NCBI GenBank assembly: GCA_934486875.1
Contig: CAKSPU010000001.1
Span: 1-64,000 of the forward strand
Source of the DNA: an uncultured Oscillospiraceae bacterium
GTDB taxonomy: Bacteria > Bacillota > Clostridia > Oscillospirales > Ruminococcaceae
Direction of reading: 5' to 3'
Length of the DNA: 64,000 nt
Position 1 is the stretch's first letter; every line of letters begins with the position of its first letter. Below, piece after piece: positions 42,340 through 51,450 of the stretch. Below the pieces are notes generated by a model that worked only from the letters and a program-made list of their open reading frames with translations, did not search any database and was not told the origin of the DNA. A program made the position numbers and the translations under genes.

Positions 42340-45300
42340 TCACTTTGTGTTCTCGTAAAATGCGGAGATGCGTGCTTCATCGGCACTCATACCCTCTGCG
42401 GTGAACTTCCTGATACTGTTCATCATCTTCGCATAATCGTGGGGAATGATCTTCTTGAATTTGGGGAGATATCCGTCAAAATTATCAAGTATCTCTCTGC
42501 CTCGTACAGAGCCTGTTGCTGCGGTGTGCTCTTCGATGAGAGATCTGAGCCTGTCGATATCCTCCTGCTCGGTGAGCTTGGAGAAGCCTACGAGAGCCTT
42601 GTTGAGCTTGGTGTAAAGGTCAAACTCTTCATCAAGGACATATGCGATACCGCCGCTCATACCTGCCGCAAAGTTCTTGCTTGTCTTTCCGAGGATAACT
42701 GCGCAGCCGCCTGTCATATACTCACAGCCGTGGTCACCGACACCCTCAACAACTACTGTTGCGCCCGAGTTTCTTACGCAGAAGCGCTCGCCCGCAACAC
42801 CTGCAATGAATGCCTTTCCGCTTGTAGCGCCGAAGAGCGCAACGTTGCCCACGATGATATTGTCATCAGCCTTGTACTTTGCTTCCTTGGGAGCGTAGAG
42901 CACAAGCTTTCCGCCTGAAAGTCCCTTGCCGAAGTAGTCGTTGCTGTCGCCCTCAAGCTCAAGGGTGAGACCCTTGGGAATGAATGCGCCGAAGCTCTGA
43001 CCGCCTGCGCCGTGGCACTTTACAACGTATGTATCGTCTTCAAGAGTGTTGTAGTATTTTCTTGTGATCTCAGAGCCGAAGAGGGTTCCGAGAGCTCTGT
43101 TAAGGTTGCTTACCTTGATATCAATGGTCTTGGGTGTGCCCTTTTCGAGAGCCTCAGCCATTTCGGGGATAATTACCTTCTCATCAATGGTCTCGTCAAG
43201 CTTGAAGTCATATTCATCGCCCTTTATAAAGTGAGAGGGTGCATCTGTATTTGCATAAGGATTTTCGATTATCTCGGACATATCTATCTTTGCAGCCTTG
43301 CTGTCAGCGGGGAAGTCCTTCTTGTAAAGGAGGTCGGAGCGTCCGACAAGCTCATCAACAGTGCGTATGCCGAGCTTTGCCATATATTCACGCATCTCTG
43401 TAGCGATAAAGCGCATAAAGTTAACGATATATTCGGGCTTGCCCTTGAAGCGCTTTCTGAGCTCAGGATTCTGTGTCGCAACGCCTACGGGGCAGGTATC
43501 AAGGTTGCACACTCTCATCATTACGCAGCCCATTGTTACCAGGGGAGCTGTTGCGAAGCCGTATTCCTCTGCGCCCAGCATTGCTGCGATAACAACGTCA
43601 CGTCCTGTCATCATCTTTCCGTCTGTTTCGATAACGACCTTGGAGCGGAGACCGTTCATAATAAGTGTTCTGTGAGTTTCCGCAAGACCCAGCTCCCAAG
43701 GGAGACCTGCATTGTGGATAGAGCTTCCGGGAGCAGCGCCTGTACCGCCGTCATATCCCGAGATGAGCACAACGCCTGCGCCTGCCTTTGCAACGCCTGC
43801 TGCGATAGTGCCGACACCGACCTCGGAAACGAGCTTTACCGAGATCCTTGCCTGCTTGTTGGCATTTTTCAGGTCATAGATAAGCTGTGCAAGATCCTCG
43901 ATGGAGTAGATGTCGTGGTGGGGCGGGGGAGAGATAAGGGCAACGCCGGGGGTCGAATGTCTTGTCTTTGCTATCCAGGGATAAACCTTTTTGGCGGGAA
44001 GATGACCGCCCTCGCCGGGCTTTGCGCCCTGAGCCATTTTTATCTGTATCTCCTTTGCGGAGGTGAGGTATTTGGAGGTTACGCCGAAACGTCCCGAAGC
44101 TACCTGCTTGATAGCGGAGCATCTGTCCTCGGCTGTGCCTGCGGTGACTATTCTTTCAAGGTCCTCGCCGCCCTCGCCGCTGTTGGACTTTCCGCCTATC
44201 ATATTCATAGCAATAGCCATACATTCGTGAGCTTCCTGAGAGATAGAGCCGTAGGACATTGCACCTGTCTTGAAGCGGTGCATAATGCTCTCGACGCTTT
44301 CTACCTCGTCAATGGGTATTCCGCCGTCAGCGGCATATTTGAAGTCAAGAGTGCTTCTGAGAGTGAGATTTCTCTCCTCTGCATTAAGGTACTCGGAGTA
44401 TTTCTTGAAAAGGCTGTAGTCATTTGTCCAGGCTGCCTGCTGGAGGAGATGTATAGTCATAGGATTATACATATGCTCTTCCTTGCCGCTTCTGGACTTG
44501 TGGCTGCCCACGCTTTCCATAGCTTCGTTAACGGTAAGGTCTCTGGGGTCAAAGGCAGCGTCGTGGAGAAGGGTCACCTGACGGCTGATGTCATCAAGGT
44601 CGATTCCGCCCACTCTGCTTACGGTGTCGGGGAAAAACTCATCGCATACGCTCTTTGAAATGCCCAGTGCCTCGAATATCTTGGAGCCCTGATAGGACTG
44701 GATAGTGGAGATACCCATTTTTGAAGCGATCTTTACGATACCGCTGACGATCGCCTTAACGTAGCAGTTAAGAGCTTCGGTGTATTCCTTGTCTATAGCC
44801 TTGCCCGAGGTGAGCTCATAAAGAGTATCCATTGCAAGATAGGGGTTAACGGCACTTGCGCCGAAGCCCAGAAGTGTTGCGAAATGGTGTACCTCGTAGG
44901 GTTCTGCGGTCTCCACGATAATGGAGATCGCGGTGTTCTTTCTTGTCTTTACAAGGTAATTTTCAAGAGCCGCAACTGCAAGGAGTGAGGGGATCGCAAG
45001 ATGCTCCTTATCAACGCCCCTGTCGGAGAGGATAAGGATAGATGCGCCCTCCTCGTGAGCCTTGTCAGCCTGAGTGTAAAGGCTTTCGATAGCCTGTCTG
45101 AGTGTGGAGGTGTTCTTGCTGTAGAGCATTGAGATGTCCGCAGTTTTAAGTCCCTCGATATTGGCGGTGCGTATTTTTAAAAGGTCAAGATTTGTAAGAA
45201 CGGGGTTCTTTATTTCAAGAACACGGCAGTTCTTTTCGTCCTCCTTGAGGATATTTCCCGATGTGCCCAGATATACGGAGGTATCGGTGATTACAGACTC

Positions 45301-46911
45301 TCTTATTGCGTCTATGGGAGGATTTGTAACCTGTGCGAAAAGCTGCTTGAAGTAATCGAACAGGGGAGGGTTTTTCTTTGAAAGAGGGGGAACGGGAGTA
45401 TCAACGCCCATTGCCGCTGTAGGCTCGGAACCATTCAGCGCCATAGGTATCATAGTGCTTCTGATAGCCTCATAGGTATAGCCGAATGCGTGCTGGAGGC
45501 GGTCAAGCTCATCTCCCGAATATCTGAAGGGCTTTTTGTTGGGAATGTTAAATTCGTGGAGAGTGTGGAAATTGTGGTCGAGCCATTCGCCGTAGGGCTG
45601 TCTTTTGCTGTAGTATTCCTTTATCTTTTCGTCCTCGATGAGCTTGCCCTGTACGGTGTCAACGAGAAGCATCTTTCCGGGGTGGAGACGCTCTTTCTTC
45701 ACGATAGTATCAACAGGGATATCAAGTGCGCCAACTTCGGAGGAAAGGATAAGGTACCTGCCGCCCTTGCCGTCATCGGTGATGTAGTAACGTGAGGGGC
45801 GGAGACCGTTTCTGTCGAGGACAGCGCCCAGAAGGTCGCCGTCGGAGAAGATAATGGAGGCGGGACCGTCCCAGGGCTCCATCATTGTTGCATAGTACTG
45901 ATAAAAGGCTCTCTTTTCACGGCTCATAGTTGTCTGATGCTGCCAGGGCTCGGGGATAAGAGTGATGACAGCAAGGGGAAGATCAACGCCTGCCATTGTC
46001 ATAAATTCAAGAGTATTGTCAAGACGGGCGGAGTCGGAGCCTGTTACGTCGAGGATAGGAACGATATCCTTCATTCTGTCGCCGATAAGGTCGCTCTTTA
46101 AAACGGATTCACGGCTGAGCATCTTGTCCACATTTCCCGTAATGGTGTTTATCTCGCCGTTATGCACCATCATACGGTTGGGGTGGGAGCGCTGCCAGCT
46201 GGGGTTGGTGTTGGTGCTGAAACGGGAATGAACTATTCCCACAGCGGAATGATAATCCTCACAGTCAAGGTCCTTATAGAACTTTCTCAGCTGATCTACG
46301 AGGAACATTCCTTTATATACTATAGTACGGCTGGAGCAGGAGCATACATATGTCTCTTTATCAGCCTTTTCAAAAACCATTCTTGCGATGTAAAGCTTTC
46401 TGTCGAAAGGGAGACCCTTTTCGCAGTCAGCGGGCTTTTCGATGAATGCCTGATAGATATTGGGCATACTTTCAAGAGCCTTTGAACCGAGAACGGAAGC
46501 CTCAACGGGGACTTTTCTCCAGCCGAGGAAGGTGAGCTTCTCATCAGCCAGGACTTTTTCAAAGGTCTCCATAGATTTTCTGAGCTTATCCTCAGACTGG
46601 GGGAAGAAGAACATCGCAATGCCGTATTCTCTCTTTCCGCCGATCTTTATGCCCTCTTCCGCACAGACCTTGGAGAAAAATGTGTGGGATATCTGGAGAA
46701 GAATGCCCACGCCATCGCCTGTCTTTCCCTCAGCGTCCTTGCCGGCTCTGTGCTCAAGGGTCTCAACGATCCTGAGGGCGCTGTCAACTACCTTGTAGTC
46801 AGCCTCGCCGTTCATATTTACCACTGCGCCGATTCCGCAGTTTTCGTGCTCGAAGCGGGGGTCGTAAAGTCCCTGCTTTGCATATGGTTCCTGTACTCTG
46901 TAGTTGTCCAT
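42340..46911 (-). CDS. gltB: glutamate synthase large subunit
   Basis: This ~1523-residue enzyme has the full complement of domains. An N-terminal glutamine amidotransferase (the catalytic Cys in HENCGIGAVV becomes the N-terminus after propeptide removal) is followed by a central domain, the FMN synthase domain (LPAKKVYPWIAKTRHSTPGV, GTGAAPGSS) and a 3Fe-4S cluster motif CVMMRVCNLDTCPVG. The C-terminal GXGXG beta-helix domain ends it. Ammonia from glutamine is channelled to 2-oxoglutarate. ATG at 46911 is preferred over 46917 because AAGGAG is 8 bases from it and only 2 from the first. Confidence 0.97.
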   Translation of the reverse strand: MDNYRVQEPYAKQGLYDPRFEHENCGIGAVVNMNGEADYKVVDSALRIVETLEHRAGKDAEGKTGDGVGILLQISHTFFSKVCAEEGIKIGGKREYGIAMFFFPQSEDKLRKSMETFEKVLADEKLTFLGWRKVPVEASVLGSKALESMPNIYQAFIEKPADCEKGLPFDRKLYIARMVFEKADKETYVCSCSSRTIVYKGMFLVDQLRKFYKDLDCEDYHSAVGIVHSRFSTNTNPSWQRSHPNRMMVHNGEINTITGNVDKMLSRESVLKSDLIGDRMKDIVPILDVTGSDSARLDNTLEFMTMAGVDLPLAVITLIPEPWQHQTTMSREKRAFYQYYATMMEPWDGPASIIFSDGDLLGAVLDRNGLRPSRYYITDDGKGGRYLILSSEVGALDIPVDTIVKKERLHPGKMLLVDTVQGKLIEDEKIKEYYSKRQPYGEWLDHNFHTLHEFNIPNKKPFRYSGDELDRLQHAFGYTYEAIRSTMIPMALNGSEPTAAMGVDTPVPPLSKKNPPLFDYFKQLFAQVTNPPIDAIRESVITDTSVYLGTSGNILKEDEKNCRVLEIKNPVLTNLDLLKIRTANIEGLKTADISMLYSKNTSTLRQAIESLYTQADKAHEEGASILILSDRGVDKEHLAIPSLLAVAALENYLVKTRKNTAISIIVETAEPYEVHHFATLLGFGASAVNPYLAMDTLYELTSGKAIDKEYTEALNCYVKAIVSGIVKIASKMGISTIQSYQGSKIFEALGISKSVCDEFFPDTVSRVGGIDLDDISRQVTLLHDAAFDPRDLTVNEAMESVGSHKSRSGKEEHMYNPMTIHLLQQAAWTNDYSLFKKYSEYLNAEERNLTLRSTLDFKYAADGGIPIDEVESVESIMHRFKTGAMSYGSISQEAHECMAIAMNMIGGKSNSGEGGEDLERIVTAGTAEDRCSAIKQVASGRFGVTSKYLTSAKEIQIKMAQGAKPGEGGHLPAKKVYPWIAKTRHSTPGVALISPPPHHDIYSIEDLAQLIYDLKNANKQARISVKLVSEVGVGTIAAGVAKAGAGVVLISGYDGGTGAAPGSSIHNAGLPWELGLAETHRTLIMNGLRSKVVIETDGKMMTGRDVVIAAMLGAEEYGFATAPLVTMGCVMMRVCNLDTCPVGVATQNPELRKRFKGKPEYIVNFMRFIATEMREYMAKLGIRTVDELVGRSDLLYKKDFPADSKAAKIDMSEIIENPYANTDAPSHFIKGDEYDFKLDETIDEKVIIPEMAEALEKGTPKTIDIKVSNLNRALGTLFGSEITRKYYNTLEDDTYVVKCHGAGGQSFGAFIPKGLTLELEGDSNDYFGKGLSGGKLVLYAPKEAKYKADDNIIVGNVALFGATSGKAFIAGVAGERFCVRNSGATVVVEGVGDHGCEYMTGGCAVILGKTSKNFAAGMSGGIAYVLDEEFDLYTKLNKALVGFSKLTEQEDIDRLRSLIEEHTAATGSVRGREILDNFDGYLPKFKKIIPHDYAKMMNSIRKFTAEGMSADEARISAFYENTK

Positions 46912-47053
46912 ATCCATTACTCCTTACTTTCTGCCTTGTACATTATGAATAATGCTTATCCGTTAAATTTCATTCCGAAGCACTCTCCCTGAAATGCATC
47001 GGCTTTTTCGGCATATTATTATTCTATCACAGCAAAGCGCTCTTGTCAATACG

Positions 47054-47086
47054 AAAATGCAGGATTTAATGAAAATCTTGCATTTT
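47054..47086. promoter_or_regulatory. inverted repeat upstream of gltB
   Basis: AAAATGCAGGATTT (47054-47067) and AAATCTTGCATTTT (47073-47086) are complementary over 14 bp with one G-T. It lies ~145-175 bases before gltB and has no T-run. It could be an operator for a nitrogen regulator or an RNA element. The rest of 46912-47170 shows no gene. Confidence 0.45.
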
Positions 47087-47170
47087 GACGTGAAATATCT
47101 CACTTTTACCGCCAAATTTGCGCAAAATATGAAAAATGATTAAAATGATATGTCAAAATCGGGGCAACTT

Positions 47171-47214
47171 ATTAAAAAAATCAGCCGAAAACAAGAATGC
47201 TTTCGGCTGATTTT
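47171..47214 (-). terminator. terminator of the VanY-like gene
   Basis: A 10-bp perfect stem TCAGCCGAAA / TTTCGGCTGA; on the minus strand TTTTTTTAAT follows. It separates the VanY-like gene from gltB. Confidence 0.88.
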
Positions 47215-47241
47215 ATACCATATGTTTATTTGTAGGTTGTA

Positions 47242-48465
47242 TTACTCTGCGTATTTTGAATCTATACCCAGATATTCCTCCAAAGTAAGTCCGCTGTCAT
47301 AGACTTTTTTTGCGTTTTCCGTTCCGAGGTATCTTAAATGCCAGGGCTCGTACATATATCCCGTAATGCTCTCGCTGCCACGGGGATAGCGGATAATGAA
47401 GCCGTATTCGGCGCAGTGTTCGTTGACCCATTTGCATTCGTCGGTGTCCGCAAAGGTCATATCAATGGAATTGAGGTCAAAGGCAAGACCTGTCTGATGC
47501 TCGGAATGTCCCGGACGGGCGGAATATCTGTCAGCCTCCGCCTTGCCGCTGCGTTTGACATATCTGTCGTAAAGTCCCGACTGGTAATCATAGGAGCGGA
47601 AGCCTGAGGATATGTAGATGTTCAGCCCCTCCTTTGCCGCCGCAGCCTGCATTTTGTCGAAAGCTGCCTGTGCATCGGGGTCAACGCCGGGGTTGTAGTC
47701 GGCGGGAAGTGCATAGGTTTTGTTCACCACAAGTATGCCGTCAATGTAGGTGAGTCCCTCTGCTGTGTTCTGCGGGGCGGGGGCGGCTGTTACCGTGACC
47801 TTTACCTCCGCATAGACCTCGGGGCACACTGCCGACTGTACCTTTACGGTGCATTCGCCCTCGGAAACGGCGGTTATATTGCCAATTCCGCTGACTGTGG
47901 CAACCTTCTCGTCCGAGCTTGTCCATATCTCGGATTTGTCGGGAGCGGTGGCGGGGGACATTGTAACGATGGGCATTGAGCTTTTGCCCTCTTCAAGGGT
48001 GACTTCATAATATGTAAGGTCAATTTTTGTTATCTCTCCGCCGCTTTCGGCTGCGGTTTCAGCTGTTTCGGCAGGTGCTTCCGTTTCAGCTGCTTTGGTA
48101 ACCGCTTCGGCTGTTTCGATGATCGTTTCGGCTTCGGGAGCGGTTTCGCTCACGGAATATGTCTCAGCCTCGGCAATATATGTTTCTGTCGGGGTGTCCG
48201 ATGTATCTTCCGCTTCGGAAACGTTTTCCGACACTGTGGTGATGCTTTCGGAAGATGCTGTGCTCTCGGCAGTTTTTTCAGAAGTTTCGGAAGCTTCCGC
48301 AGATGCTTCGGTCATCTCGGCACTGTCCTCGGGAACAGCGTCGCCGAGAACGGGAATGGCATCGGTCTCATCGGGAAATTCCTCCACAGCGGAACAGCCC
48401 GAAAGTACCACAGCGGCAATTGTGACGGCGGCAAGGGCTGCTGCCGATCTTTTAGTATTTTTCAT
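47242..48465 (-). CDS. VanY-like D-Ala-D-Ala carboxypeptidase lipoprotein with Big_2-like domain
   Basis: The 407-residue lipoprotein has a lipobox VLSGC at Cys24. A Glu/Thr/Ser/Ala-rich, disordered-looking spacer (~25-145) is followed by an Ig-like Big_2 domain (~148-228) and an M15 peptidase domain (~235-395). The zinc and catalytic motifs are SARPGHSEHQTGLAFDLN and EPWHLRYLG. It should cleave peptidoglycan stem peptides at the outer face of the membrane, reaching the wall through the spacer. It starts 15 bases after the next upstream gene ends, so the two may be co-transcribed. No van resistance genes are nearby, so it is likely a housekeeping wall enzyme. Confidence 0.9.
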   Translation of the reverse strand: MKNTKRSAAALAAVTIAAVVLSGCSAVEEFPDETDAIPVLGDAVPEDSAEMTEASAEASETSEKTAESTASSESITTVSENVSEAEDTSDTPTETYIAEAETYSVSETAPEAETIIETAEAVTKAAETEAPAETAETAAESGGEITKIDLTYYEVTLEEGKSSMPIVTMSPATAPDKSEIWTSSDEKVATVSGIGNITAVSEGECTVKVQSAVCPEVYAEVKVTVTAAPAPQNTAEGLTYIDGILVVNKTYALPADYNPGVDPDAQAAFDKMQAAAAKEGLNIYISSGFRSYDYQSGLYDRYVKRSGKAEADRYSARPGHSEHQTGLAFDLNSIDMTFADTDECKWVNEHCAEYGFIIRYPRGSESITGYMYEPWHLRYLGTENAKKVYDSGLTLEEYLGIDSKYAE

Positions 48466-48480
48466 ATGTATCAGTCCTTA

Positions 48481-49512
48481 TCATTCTGCGGACACCGTTG
48501 TTTCGGAGCTTGGAGCAGTGTCCATAAAGTCATAGTTATCCTCATCAACGGGCAATGGCTCCACGTCCTCGGTGGGGGGGAGGTCAAGTCCGTCTATCCT
48601 GTGCTCTGCAAGGAAATTCGTCCAGAACTCAACGGCGTGGTCGAAATTCACCTGCATTTTTTCCTTTTTCATACCCATTGTGTCGCCGGGTATCCTGAAT
48701 GAAACATAAAGCTCGGTGTCATCAACAGTGTCACAGCCAAGCATATCCATAAAGTCAGTTCCTGCAAGGCGGTAGCCAAGCTCCTCGGCATATGGGTCAT
48801 CGGGGAAAAGCTCACGGCAGTCAACAAAAACGCCCTCAAGAGCACCTATTGACTGATAAGCCTTTTTGTCGCCTATTATGATTATCACGTTGCCCGACTG
48901 GAACTCACCGATAAGCTTTGTGCGGTCGCTCTGGGCATAGTAAAGAGATGCCATAGTTTCATCGGCATAGCCTGTGGGGACGTAATACAGCCGTGCAAGG
49001 GGTTCACCATCGCTGTTGTAATCGGGGCAGTATCTGCTCCAGAGAGGGGTAAGCTCTCCCGAGTAATAGCTCATATCGTAATCGGCGGCGATGTACATAG
49101 CCTGAACATCGGGGCGCTCCTTGTTCACAAAATCGTAAATGAGAAAGGCGGCAAGGGCAATGAACATTGCCGCAACTATTATGATTATCTTGTTGTGGTA
49201 GAAGAAGTTGCTTATCTTTTCGCCCACGGTATATGTGCGGACAGGCTCGGGAGCTTTTTCTGCCTCGTCCTCGGAGATAACGCCCTGTCTTAGCTTCATA
49301 AGCTCGATGCGCTCCTGTCTCAGCTTGTCCTCATAGGATTTTCGCTGCTGTTCCTCACGCTTTGCACGGGCTTCCGCTCTGCGTGCTTCCTCTTCAAGCT
49401 CAGCCTTTCTGTCCGCAGCGTCTATCTCACGGACTGTCTGCAAAAATGACCTAGGCTTTTCCTTTTTTTGCTCATTCTGACCGCCCTCGGGCAGCTTTTT
49501 GTTATTATCCAT
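48481..49512 (-). CDS. single-pass membrane protein with charged coiled-coil N-terminus, unknown
   Basis: This 343-residue protein has residues ~20-90 very rich in Arg, Glu and Ala with a coiled-coil look (KAELEEEARRAEARAKREEQ). One membrane helix follows at ~110-132 (IIIIVAAMFIALAAFLIYDF), then an extracytoplasmic domain of about 200 residues with no recognised family. A family B repeat element ends 17 bases upstream of its ATG, so its RBS (GAGGTG) sits between the repeat and the start. A VanY-like gene follows, so an envelope role is plausible. Confidence 0.75.
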   Translation of the reverse strand: MDNNKKLPEGGQNEQKKEKPRSFLQTVREIDAADRKAELEEEARRAEARAKREEQQRKSYEDKLRQERIELMKLRQGVISEDEAEKAPEPVRTYTVGEKISNFFYHNKIIIIVAAMFIALAAFLIYDFVNKERPDVQAMYIAADYDMSYYSGELTPLWSRYCPDYNSDGEPLARLYYVPTGYADETMASLYYAQSDRTKLIGEFQSGNVIIIIGDKKAYQSIGALEGVFVDCRELFPDDPYAEELGYRLAGTDFMDMLGCDTVDDTELYVSFRIPGDTMGMKKEKMQVNFDHAVEFWTNFLAEHRIDGLDLPPTEDVEPLPVDEDNYDFMDTAPSSETTVSAE

Positions 49513-49528
49513 AGGACACCTCGTTCAA

Positions 49529-49689
49529 GAACCCGTCTTCACAAGCATATGCGCACGTCTTTTCGGCAAATTTTGCCGCAGACTGCGTTAAAAATCCTTG
49601 CCGGGCGACAGCCCGCCTGCGGATTTTTGCCTTGTCTGCAACAAAATTATGCTCGAAAATCCGCACACATTTCTTATGAAGACAGGTTC
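49529..49689. mobile_element. family B MITE-like element, full copy (161 bp)
   Basis: Ends are GAACCCGTCTTCACAAG and CTTATGAAGACAGGTTC, imperfect terminal inverted repeats that continue inward. In the centre AAAAATCC...GGATTTTT encloses the GC-rich hairpin at 49598-49620 (TTGCCGGGCGACAGCCCGCC). There is no coding capacity. The partial copy is at 39049-39110. It lies just upstream of the gene starting at 49512. Confidence 0.85.
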
Positions 49690-49892
49690 TAATATAAAAA
49701 GACAAAGGGGGAACGCAATGCGCTGTTCCCCCTGTAGCTCATTTTTTATAATTATACCACATCAGAAAAAAATTTGCAAGTGGAAATGATGTAATATCAC
49801 CATACTTTCACGAATATATATAGTACAAAGCAAACGGAAAAAATATACCAAAAACAGGATTATTATTTTTTCATTAAAAATGAAAAAAGCTC

Positions 49893-49921
49893 TTGTATTT
49901 TCAGAAAATATAGGTTATAAT
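49893..49921 (+). promoter_or_regulatory. sigma-A promoter for ireB
   Basis: TTGTAT (49893-49898), a 17-base spacer and TATAAT (49916-49921). The start codon is 70 bases downstream. The region between it and the family B element is A/T-rich with a small TTTTTCAT/AATGAAAAA hairpin at 49868-49886. Confidence 0.75.
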
Positions 49922-49990
49922 ATATTATATGAAAAAAGAGAATATCATTTTCTGATATCTGCTTTTCTTTGATGAAAGGGGTGCGAGCCT

Positions 49991-50239
49991 GTGAACAATG
50001 AGCAGACAATGACTTTTTCGGTCTATGAGGATAAGGAAACCGAGCTTAAAAAGAATCTTACGCTCATTTATGATGCGCTGAGGGAAAAAGGCTATAATCC
50101 CATTAATCAGATAGTCGGCTATATCCTCTCGGAGGATCCTACCTATATAACTACATACAACAACGCAAGAAGCCTTGTCCGTCACATCGACCGAGATGAG
50201 CTGCTTCAGGTGCTTGTCAAGTCCTATCTCGGTGCTTGA
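49991..50239 (+). CDS. ireB: IreB-family regulatory phosphoprotein (DUF965)
   Basis: The 82-residue protein with [20 protein letters not shown] and [20 protein letters not shown] is a clear IreB/YrzL family member. In Enterococcus, IreB is phosphorylated by the PASTA kinase IreK and affects cephalosporin tolerance. The start is GTG at 49991; the SD is GAAAGGGG, somewhat distant. In many Firmicutes it neighbours alaS or a RuvX-like nuclease gene; neither is here. It has its own promoter and terminator. Confidence 0.93.
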   Translation: MNNEQTMTFSVYEDKETELKKNLTLIYDALREKGYNPINQIVGYILSEDPTYITTYNNARSLVRHIDRDELLQVLVKSYLGA

Positions 50240-50257
50240 TAAATGGCTAAAGCTTCG

Positions 50258-50288
50258 GTGCGTGACGGTTCATCACGCACCTTTTCTT
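50258..50288 (+). terminator. rho-independent terminator after ireB
   Basis: A perfect 9-bp stem GGTGCGTGA / TCACGCACC, 6-base loop, followed by TTTTCTTT. Confidence 0.88.
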
Positions 50289-50296
50289 TATTTTCG

Positions 50297-50340
50297 GCTT
50301 CCTTTCACAGTGCTTTTGTGAAAGCCTTGTGAAAGGAAGC
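50297..50340 (+). repeat. overlapping alternative hairpins
   Basis: GCTTCCTTTCACA (50297-50309) pairs perfectly over 13 bp with TGTGAAAGGAAGC (50328-50340). Part of the same left arm, CTTTCACA, can instead pair with TGTGAAAG at 50317-50324. The two folds exclude each other. It lies after the ireB terminator and before the pdaA promoter region. Confidence 0.55.
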
Positions 50341-50473
50341 TGAAAAGTAGTATTGACATAATATTGTAACCGAATTGTAGTGGTATTTTCCCAAAAAATC
50401 GGTATAATATTAGTCAGAGATGAAAAATAAACCCTATAGCTTTTCCCCGAAAAAAGGGTATGCTATTATCATA

Positions 50474-50491
50474 CGCAGAAAGCTTTCTGCG
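50474..50491. promoter_or_regulatory. 18-bp perfect palindrome in pdaA leader
   Basis: CGCAGAAAGCTTTCTGCG lies 42 bases before the pdaA start and downstream of TATAAT at 50403-50408. It could be an operator or a hairpin in the 5' leader. The sequence ACCCTATAGC...GGGTATGCTAT just upstream may form another weak stem. No known riboswitch was recognised. Confidence 0.4.
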
Positions 50492-50532
50492 ATGAATATA
50501 GATATCTTTTTAAAAGGAGGAATGCTGTTACG

Positions 50533-51291
50533 ATGGGCAAAAAGGCTATGGCTCTTATGATGAGTCTTGCAATGATCTTTTCATCGGGCTTCGGCAAGGT
50601 TTCCTTTGCCCTTGACAATACCCTCTGCGGTTACGGTCAGGGACGGGAAGTAAATGACGAAAACTGTCCCGTTGGCGCACTGATGTTCAACGAGCAGTTT
50701 TATAAATACGGCGCATATGCGGTCACGGACAGCGACAAGATCGTTCTCACCTTTGACCAGGGCTATGAAAACGGCTTTACAGCGCCGATACTTGACACAT
50801 TAAAGGAAAAGAACGTTAAGGCGGTCTTTTTCCTCACAGGGGACTACGCAAAGCGCAATCCCGGGCTTGTGAAAAGAATGATAAGCGAGGGGCACATTAT
50901 CGGAAATCACGGTATGGCTCACGCATCTCTCCCGAAGCTCTCCGATGAGGAGGTAAGGGAGGAGATAATGTCACTCCACGAATATGTGAAGCGGGAATAC
51001 GGCTATGAAATGAAATATTTCCGTCCTCCCTGCGGCGAATATTCGGAAAAGTCACTGGCGGCAGTAAATGAGCTTGGCTACACCACTCTTGTGTGGAGCT
51101 TTGCATACTGCGACTGGAACACGGACGATCAGCCCGAGGTAAATGCGGCGCTGGAGCGTGTGACATCGGCGGCTCACTGCGGTGCGATATATCTTCTTCA
51201 CAGCGTTTCCGAGACAAACTGCACTATCCTGCCCCGTGCCATAGACGGCATCAGGGCGGCAGGCTTTGAGTTCGGTCTGCCCGAGGTATAA
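50533..51291 (+). CDS. pdaA: PdaA-type polysaccharide deacetylase
   Basis: The 252-residue exported NodB-fold deacetylase has a signal peptide (~1-26, cleavage near VSFA). Motif 1 is LTFDQGYENGF (Gln in place of the second Asp, as PdaA enzymes also vary here), motif 2 is IIGNHGMAH, and motif 3 is RPPCGEYSEKS. The final LLHSVSETNCTILPRAIDGI is typical. PdaA deacetylates N-acetylmuramic acid in the delta-lactam pathway of spore cortex, so the organism may sporulate or use the reaction otherwise. RBS AAAGGAGG is 10 bases upstream. A terminator follows at 51418. Confidence 0.9.
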   Translation: MGKKAMALMMSLAMIFSSGFGKVSFALDNTLCGYGQGREVNDENCPVGALMFNEQFYKYGAYAVTDSDKIVLTFDQGYENGFTAPILDTLKEKNVKAVFFLTGDYAKRNPGLVKRMISEGHIIGNHGMAHASLPKLSDEEVREEIMSLHEYVKREYGYEMKYFRPPCGEYSEKSLAAVNELGYTTLVWSFAYCDWNTDDQPEVNAALERVTSAAHCGAIYLLHSVSETNCTILPRAIDGIRAAGFEFGLPEV

Positions 51292-51417
51292 TGACATCAG
51301 ATCCTTTCGGGGATTTTGATATATCCTGTTTTGCTGATGCAGACAGCAGAACATCTCGTTATCTTCCTTGTTTTATTTTTTATTTGGTTTATCCCTGCTG
51401 CAGCTTGGATAAACGAA

Positions 51418-51450
51418 CACCCCCGACGCTAATCGGGGGTGATTTTTTTA
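51418..51450 (+). terminator. rho-independent terminator after pdaA
   Basis: A perfect 9-bp stem CACCCCCGA / TCGGGGGTG with a 6-base loop and A then a run of seven T. It abuts the stop codon of the convergent DUF3791 gene. Confidence 0.9.

Noticed and set aside
43012-44658. 548-residue open frame on the plus strand, antisense to gltB
   Set aside because: It lies wholly inside the very well supported gltB gene, has no SD and a composition rich in Cys/Ser/His typical of an antisense shadow.
50420-50530. possible riboswitch upstream of pdaA
   Set aside because: There are weak stems and one palindrome, but the sequence does not match the c-di-GMP or c-di-AMP aptamer features I know. Left as a palindrome only.
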